DNA of 5,450 nucleotides, from contig DZBA01000237.1 of assembly GCA_022729775.1 (NCBI GenBank), positions 1 to 5,450 on the forward strand. Direction: 5' to 3'. The DNA comes from Anaerolinea thermophila (GTDB lineage Bacteria > Chloroflexota > Anaerolineae > Anaerolineales > Villigracilaceae). Position 1 is the first letter of the stretch. The number at the start of each line of letters is the position of its first letter. Positions 4,251 through 5,450 of the stretch are shown here, piece by piece. Made by a program: the position numbers and the translations under genes. The notes beneath the pieces were generated by a model. The model saw nothing but the letters and a program-made list of their open reading frames with translations, searched no databases and had not been told where the DNA came from.

Positions 4251-5450
4251 CCAACCAATTTACGAAATCCACCTCGAAAAATTAACCTACGGCGGCGAGG
4301 CAATGGGGCGCTTGCCTGACAATCGCGCGGTCTTTGTCCCGTTTGGGCTGCCCGGTGAAACCGTCCGCGTGGCGTTGACCGAGGACAAGAAAAACTTTGC
4401 GCGCGGGAAAATCATCGAGGTCGTTAAGTCCGCGCCGAATCGCATCCAACCGAAGTGCAAACATTTTGGCGTGTGCGGCGGATGTCATTATCAAAACCTT
4501 TCGTATGCGGATCAATTACAGGCAAAGACGGAGATTCTGCGCGACCAGTTGCAAAGAATTGGGAAGATACAAAATCCGCCCGTTGCGCCAATGGTTGCTT
4601 CACCGTCAGAGTGGAATTATCGCAATCACATTCAATTTCATTTGACGGCGGAAGGGAAACTGGGATACATCAATACAAAGGGAAATTCCGCGTTCCCCAT
4701 CGTGGAATGTCATTTGCCCGAACCGAGCATTGATTCGTTTTGGCGCGAATTGCAATTTGATTCAAACAAAGACGCGGAGCGGGTTTCTTTGCGCGCAGGG
4801 CGGGACGAAGACCTCATGGTCATTCTTGAATCCGAATCGCCCGAAACGCCCGAAGTCGAAATCGAAGCGGATGTTTCTGTCGTGCATTTGTTTGACGAAC
4901 AGCCCGTTGTCATTGCGGGGCAAGACCATATCATCATAAATATTCTGGGAAAAGATTTCAAGGTCTCTGCCGCGTCGTTTTTTCAAGTCAATACGCGGAT
5001 GGCGGAGAAAATGGTGGAGTATTTGCTCGCTCAATTCCCGATTGCCAATTACCAATTATTGGATGTCTACTGCGGCGCGGGTTTGTTCAGTAAATTCTTT
5101 GCGCCAAATTGCAAACTGGTTATTGGGATCGAATCATCGGAAGCAGCGTGTGAAGATTTTGCTGTTAATCTCGATGAATTTGATAACGTTGAATTATACG
5201 AGGGCGCTGCGGAAGATGTGCTGCCCGGGCTTGCCAAGCGGATTGACAGCGCCAGTTATGTCATCGTTGACCCGCCGCGCGCGGGCATTGAAAAACATGC
5301 GCTGGATGCAATTCTCGATATCAAGCCGCAAATCATCGCCTATGTCTCATGTGACCCATCCACGCTGGCGCGCGACGCGGCGAAATTAATTCAAGGCGGA
5401 TATCAATTGAAAGAGGTCACGCCGTTTGATCTGTTTCCCCAAACCTATCA
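4234..5450 (+). CDS. rlmD: RlmD/RumA-family RNA uracil-5 methyltransferase (3' end cut by window)
   Basis: These enzymes transfer a methyl group from S-adenosylmethionine to C5 of a specific uridine, in 23S rRNA for RlmD and RlmC. 405 codons are visible. An N-terminal TRAM-type RNA-binding domain covers about 8-65. The iron-sulfur cysteines are C75, C81 and C84 (CKHFGVCGGC), with C159 (VECHL) matching the fourth. The SAM site is LDVYCGAG (276-283), DPPRAGI is at 346-352, and the catalytic C373 lies in SCDPSTLARD. The frame ends at PQTY, just before the expected H.E end motif, so about 30 residues are missing. The ATG at 4234 is the only start giving a full TRAM domain. It lies inside the toxin gene with a weak G-rich site before it, suggesting translational coupling. 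The target uridine (1939 versus 747) cannot be decided here; the symbol follows the closest family. Confidence 0.92.
   Translation, partial: MSSSVNQPIYEIHLEKLTYGGEAMGRLPDNRAVFVPFGLPGETVRVALTEDKKNFARGKIIEVVKSAPNRIQPKCKHFGVCGGCHYQNLSYADQLQAKTEILRDQLQRIGKIQNPPVAPMVASPSEWNYRNHIQFHLTAEGKLGYINTKGNSAFPIVECHLPEPSIDSFWRELQFDSNKDAERVSLRAGRDEDLMVILESESPETPEVEIEADVSVVHLFDEQPVVIAGQDHIIINILGKDFKVSAASFFQVNTRMAEKMVEYLLAQFPIANYQLLDVYCGAGLFSKFFAPNCKLVIGIESSEAACEDFAVNLDEFDNVELYEGAAEDVLPGLAKRIDSASYVIVDPPRAGIEKHALDAILDIKPQIIAYVSCDPSTLARDAAKLIQGGYQLKEVTPFDLFPQTY

Overview
The window reads as ordinary bacterial chromosome with about half G+C. A sortase with a long cytoplasmic N-terminus and proline-rich linker, a T-box-controlled threonyl-tRNA synthetase lacking the usual TGS domain, and codon choice together suggest a Chloroflexota (Anaerolineae-like) bacterium. 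That assignment is inference from style, not from a marker gene.

Layout. Positions 1-1811 (minus) hold almost all of thrS. Its leader, about 1812-2142 (minus), is a complete T-box riboswitch with Stem I, a probable ACC (Thr) specifier, a Stem III palindrome, the T-box motif, a terminator, and then an extra folded segment before the ribosome binding site. A tRNA-Val(GAC) gene lies only about 36 nt upstream of the T-box on the same strand. A single strong promoter (2265-2293) precedes it, so tRNA and thrS are probably one transcription unit. Overlapping that promoter, an extended -10 element drives the plus strand. The sortase gene (2313-3233) starts about 10 bases after it, implying a leaderless or nearly leaderless mRNA. 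A 54-residue single-pass membrane protein follows the sortase in the same operon.

Positions 3410-3660 contain no convincing gene. They hold a 23-nt palindrome, a short A/T inverted repeat, and a roughly 108-nt folded element with near-terminal inverted repeats and a following T run. Next comes a type II toxin-antitoxin pair: a ribbon-helix-helix-like antitoxin (3661-3915) and a MazF/PemK-family toxin (3912-4250), overlapping by 4 nt. The toxin overlaps by 17 nt the start of an RlmD/RumA-family RNA m5U methyltransferase (4234 to the window edge), so all three are probably translated from one message.

The themes are translation (thrS, tRNA-Val, rRNA methylation), surface protein anchoring (sortase), and a stress or maintenance module (TA) set in front of a housekeeping methyltransferase. 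I see no clearly new system. The most intriguing parts are the noncoding ones: the tRNA/T-box tandem, the overlapping divergent promoters and the folded element at 3506-3620.
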